A DNA stretch of 44,882 nt from Phycisphaerae bacterium (GTDB lineage: Bacteria; Planctomycetota; Phycisphaerae; UBA1845; UTPLA1): contig JAUVGW010000004.1 of the NCBI GenBank assembly GCA_030593565.1, positions 1 to 44,882 on the forward strand, in the 5' to 3' direction. A program made the position numbers and the translations under genes. Of the stretch, positions 42,246 through 44,882 are shown piece after piece. Positions within the stretch are counted from its first letter, which is position 1. Every line of letters begins with the position of its first letter. The notes under the pieces are model-generated. The model was not told where the DNA came from, made no database searches, and saw only the letters and a program-made list of their open reading frames with translations.

Positions 42246-43037
42246 GTGACCGACGAACCGGCCCAACCAGCCCACCCATCCGACGCCGCACCTAGACCCG
42301 GCGCTATCGTTGACGTGGAACCGACCGATAATTCGTCGCCCCCGAATGGCCGCGATGGGCAGGACTCGAAACCGGGTCACGCGGTGAAGCACCTCGCCCG
42401 GCACCAGTTTGACGGATGGGCGCATACGTACGACGAGTCCATCGTTCAGCACCTCTTGTTTCAACCTGCTTATCGGATGTTGACCGAGGAGTTGTATCGC
42501 TGGCGCCGCGACATCCCCGATCCGTTCGACATGCTCGATGTCGGCTCAGGCACCGGGACGTGGACGGCCATCGTGGCGGGCAGCCCACTACCCACCGAGC
42601 GGATCATCGGCCTCGATTTTTCCGTGAAGATGTGCGATGTCGCCCATGCAAAGGCCCAGGAGATCGGTGCGGACGCGCCGACGTTCGTCAACGCGGATGC
42701 CGAGCATCTGCCCTTTGCGGACCGGTCCTTTGATGTGCTGACCTGTAGCCATTCGTTCCACCATTACCCGCATCACGCCGAGACGGTTCGCGAGATGTTC
42801 CGCGTCCTGCGCCCGGGCGGCCGGTTGATGATCGTTGACGGCTTCCGCGACAACGCCATCGGGTGGTTCGTTTTTGACGTCCTGATCACACGAGGCGAGA
42901 GCACCGAAGACGCGAAGGTCCATCACCCCCCGTGGAGCACCATGCGCCGGCACTTCATCGACGCCGGCTTCCGAAACATCCGCCAGCGTAAGACGAGCAT
43001 ATGGGCCCCCATTTTTCTCACCGTCGGCATCGCCTGA
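42246..43037 (+). CDS. SAM-dependent methyltransferase (UbiE-like class I)
   Basis: 263 residues from a GTG. A disordered N-terminal tail of about 50 residues precedes a class I methyltransferase fold: motif I LDVGSGTGTW (97-106), the acidic residue in IIGLDFS (post-I, about 124), VNADAEHLPF (motif II region, about 150) and DVLTCSHSFHHYPH (about 168-181), ending with the FRVLRPGGRLMIVDGFRDN motif of UbiE-type enzymes. It transfers a methyl group to a small-molecule acceptor; the acceptor is unknown. It stands alone, separated from both neighbours by repeats. Confidence 0.93.
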   Translation: MTDEPAQPAHPSDAAPRPGAIVDVEPTDNSSPPNGRDGQDSKPGHAVKHLARHQFDGWAHTYDESIVQHLLFQPAYRMLTEELYRWRRDIPDPFDMLDVGSGTGTWTAIVAGSPLPTERIIGLDFSVKMCDVAHAKAQEIGADAPTFVNADAEHLPFADRSFDVLTCSHSFHHYPHHAETVREMFRVLRPGGRLMIVDGFRDNAIGWFVFDVLITRGESTEDAKVHHPPWSTMRRHFIDAGFRNIRQRKTSIWAPIFLTVGIA

Positions 43038-43092
43038 CGGTGGCCGACGTCGATGCTCGATCAGAGCCCCGAGCGTAAGCGAGTGGGTCCAT

Positions 43093-43219
43093 TGTGGCAC
43101 CGGCGTCCCGCCGGTGGTGAATGTAGAACCGTAGGATGGGCAATCCTGCCCATCTGTTAACCCGATCACAAAGGCAAGGCTCGCCAATCAGCTCAACAGA
43201 TGGGCAGGATTGCCCATCC
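43093..43219. repeat. Hairpin pair after the methyltransferase gene
   Basis: First a TGTGGCACCGGCG hairpin (43093-43117), shared with 15494, 20511 and 39718. Then a perfect 25-base inverted repeat: 43134-43158 (ggatgggcaatcctgccc start) and 43195-43219, with a 36-base loop. Each arm is itself partly palindromic (gggcaatcctgccc). No coding potential; the rest of the gap to 43424 shows none either. Confidence 0.85.
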
Positions 43220-43424
43220 ACGCGGCTCGGAACCACAACCGTCGACACCGTCACGGCCTCTGCAACTATCCACGATTGACGATTGACCATTGCAGAGTAG
43301 GATTAAGTCACGAACGAAGAGCAATTGTTCGCCGCCCGGGGCCGACGGCTGTGCGACCCCTGAACCCTAGACCCTGAACCCTCCGGCCGCGGCCGGAGGC
43401 CGTCATGGGATTGTGGATCGCGCC

Positions 43425-44684
43425 ATGTCACCTGCCGCCGATCACTCGAAACAGATCACCGACCTGCACACCGTCCTCGCCATCTCGCGCGAGTTGGCGT
43501 CGACCACCGAGCTGATGCCGCTGTTGCGGAAGATCGAGGCCGCCACCCTGCAAGTACTCCAGTGCGAGCGAGCGACCGTCTTTCTTTATGATCGCGACGC
43601 CAACGAACTGCATAGCCGTGTCGCGACCGGCGTGGACGAAATCCGTTTCAGCGCGGACCAGGGCATCGCCGGCGAAGTCGTGCGCACGGGCAAGGTCATC
43701 AGCATCAAGGACGCCTACGCCGATCCCCGGTTCAATCCCGAGATCGACCGCAAGACGGGCTTCAAGACCCGGAATATGATCACCTTTCCGCTCAACGGTT
43801 TCGACAACACGATCGTCGGCGTCCTTCAAGTGCTCAACAAAACGCCCGGTTCGTTTGACCCGTGGGACGCCCAGCTTGTCGAGACGCTCGGGGCGCAGAT
43901 CGGCGTCGTCCTCCAGCGGCAGCTTTTGCTCGAGCAATACGCCGAGAAACAGCGCATCGAGGCCGACCTCGACATCGCCCGCGAGATTCAGCAAGGCGTG
44001 CTCCCGGAGCATCCGCCGGAGGCGCCGGGCTTCGAGATCGCCGGCTGGAACAAACCCGCCGACGAGACCGGCGGCGATTGCTACGATTTCTTCGCGCTGG
44101 CTGGCGGCACGGTTGCCGTCACCATCGCCGACGCCACCGGCCACGGCATCGGCCCGGCGCTCGTGATTGCCGAGTGTCGCGCCCTGTTCCGCGCGACGGC
44201 CCCGCTATCGCACGATCTCGCCACGGCCGTCAGCCGCGTCAACGACGTGTTGAACAACGACCTCCCCGCGGACCGCTTCGTCACGGCCTTCTTCGGGCTT
44301 CTGTCACCGGCCGACAACACACTGAGATACATCAGCGCCGGCCACGGACCGCTCCTCCGGTACGTGCGCGCGGACGACGCGATCACCGAGCTCAAGGCGG
44401 ATTCCTTCCCGCTGGGCATCATGCCCGATGTGGCCTACGACAAACCGGCCGAGTTCCCCATGCAGCCGGGCGACATGATGGTCCTGGTGACGGACGGTTT
44501 CTTCGAATGGGCCGACGCGAAGGGCGAGCAATTCGGCATCGAACGCATGAACGACGTCATCAGAAAATACCGCGACCACCCCGGCGCGGACATCATCCGA
44601 GCCCTGCACGAGGCCGTCCTCACCTTCGCCGACGGCACCCCACAGGACGACGACCTCACCGCCGTGATCATCAAGAAGCTATGA
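43425..44684 (+). CDS. GAF-domain PP2C-type phosphatase (RsbU/SpoIIE-like)
   Basis: 419 residues from the ATG at 43425; a GTG at 43413 is in frame. A GAF domain spans about residues 25-170 (RATVFLYDRDANELHSRVATG, GIAGEVVRTGK, TRNMITFPL). A short linker (IEADLDIAREIQQGVLP, about 185-200) leads to the SpoIIE/PP2C domain, with metal-binding Asp in GGDCYDFFAL and TIADATGHGIGPAL and a final DDDLTAVIIKK. Such proteins dephosphorylate anti-anti-sigma factors, so it likely sets a partner-switching stress or surface response when the GAF domain senses a signal. No partner anti-sigma gene is seen here. Confidence 0.95.
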   Translation: MSPAADHSKQITDLHTVLAISRELASTTELMPLLRKIEAATLQVLQCERATVFLYDRDANELHSRVATGVDEIRFSADQGIAGEVVRTGKVISIKDAYADPRFNPEIDRKTGFKTRNMITFPLNGFDNTIVGVLQVLNKTPGSFDPWDAQLVETLGAQIGVVLQRQLLLEQYAEKQRIEADLDIAREIQQGVLPEHPPEAPGFEIAGWNKPADETGGDCYDFFALAGGTVAVTIADATGHGIGPALVIAECRALFRATAPLSHDLATAVSRVNDVLNNDLPADRFVTAFFGLLSPADNTLRYISAGHGPLLRYVRADDAITELKADSFPLGIMPDVAYDKPAEFPMQPGDMMVLVTDGFFEWADAKGEQFGIERMNDVIRKYRDHPGADIIRALHEAVLTFADGTPQDDDLTAVIIKKL

Positions 44685-44762
44685 AGTCCCAGCCGGTGCT
44701 GTGCGGGCCAAGCATCGGAGGAAACACCCGTAATCGAAATGGCCGGGTGCCATGCAACGCCG

Positions 44763-44882
44763 TTAACTATCTGTGGCCTCGAACGCATTCAGCACCCCAT
44801 GGATACGGTGGATTTCGTTGCGATTGAGCTTGCGCAACCGCGGGGGACTCGGCGGCGATTCGTTCTTCTTGTGTGGCCAGTC
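44763..44882 (-). CDS. 3' end of a minus-strand gene running off the window
   Basis: The last 120 bases read on the minus strand as 39 codons plus TAA, open to the window edge. The translation is basic and coherent (PPRLRKLNRNEIHRIHGVLNAF), unlike the usual shadow composition. The start and most of the gene lie to the right. The family cannot be told. It converges on the phosphatase gene with 78 bases between. Confidence 0.45.
   Translation of the reverse strand, partial: DWPHKKNESPPSPPRLRKLNRNEIHRIHGVLNAFEATDS

Noticed and set aside
12811-43219. CRISPR array
   Set aside because: The repeats are palindromic, unevenly spaced and dispersed between genes, with no regular spacers and no cas gene.
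43862-44827. 321-residue plus-strand frame overlapping the phosphatase gene
   Set aside because: Arg-rich out-of-frame reading of the PP2C domain.
1-44882. tRNA or rRNA genes
   Set aside because: No TTCGANNCC-loop with matching acceptor stem and no conserved rRNA segment was seen on either strand by eye.

Overview
The window looks like chromosomal DNA of a planctomycete, most likely a Phycisphaerae-type lineage. This rests on the G+C-rich sequence, very large secreted proteins built from Cys/Asp calcium-binding repeats of the form DCNxNxIPDECDID, HAF-type repeats, an exosortase polysaccharide locus, and many palindromic intergenic repeats. This is inference from content; no rRNA gene or other phylogenetic marker lies in the window and I found no tRNA.

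Layout. 1-9.0 kb: two secreted mosaic proteins, one running off the left edge (minus strand, HAF repeats) and a 1920-residue one (plus strand, Ig-like and PKD-like domains with a Cys-Gly/hydrophobic/Arg C-terminal tail), with a GNAT acetyltransferase between them. 9.0-10.8 kb: a small conserved-looking basic protein divergent from an A/T-richer AAA ATPase; the ATPase has a 14-bp-arm palindrome directly upstream of a good sigma70-type promoter. 10.9-14.2 kb, all minus strand: DedA membrane protein, HEAT-repeat membrane protein, and ParB with two 14-bp parS cores upstream but no ParA. 14.8-16.5 kb: a small lipoprotein, a four-Cys small protein and a NeuD-like acetyltransferase.

17.0-29.0 kb is the main system: a same-strand locus with a Wza-like outer-membrane export lipoprotein, exosortase, EpsI-like partner, a 1512-residue TPR protein (PrsT-like), a Wzz/BY-kinase fusion and a KdsD/KpsF sugar-phosphate isomerase. 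Together these would make, export and length-control an exopolysaccharide and process C-terminally tagged surface proteins; the 1920-residue protein is a candidate client. A perfect 29-bp-arm hairpin ends the run.

29.1-44.9 kb: an HExxH protein, a candidate unannotated structured RNA (perfect TTGACA-17-TATAAT promoter and terminator, about 244 nt), an M3 oligoendopeptidase adjacent to a PLP enzyme, a GbsR/MarR regulator divergent from a GH114-like lipoprotein, CstA, an isochorismatase-like hydrolase, a lipoprotein, a 54-residue small protein between two direct repeats, a SAM methyltransferase, a GAF-PP2C phosphatase, and the 3' end of a further minus-strand gene.

Intergenic DNA carries at least six copies of a roughly 75-85 bp palindromic element around a core GTAGCGGCCGAC...GTCGG(A/C)CGCTAC, plus several other hairpin families. 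One copy supplies the stop codon of cstA.
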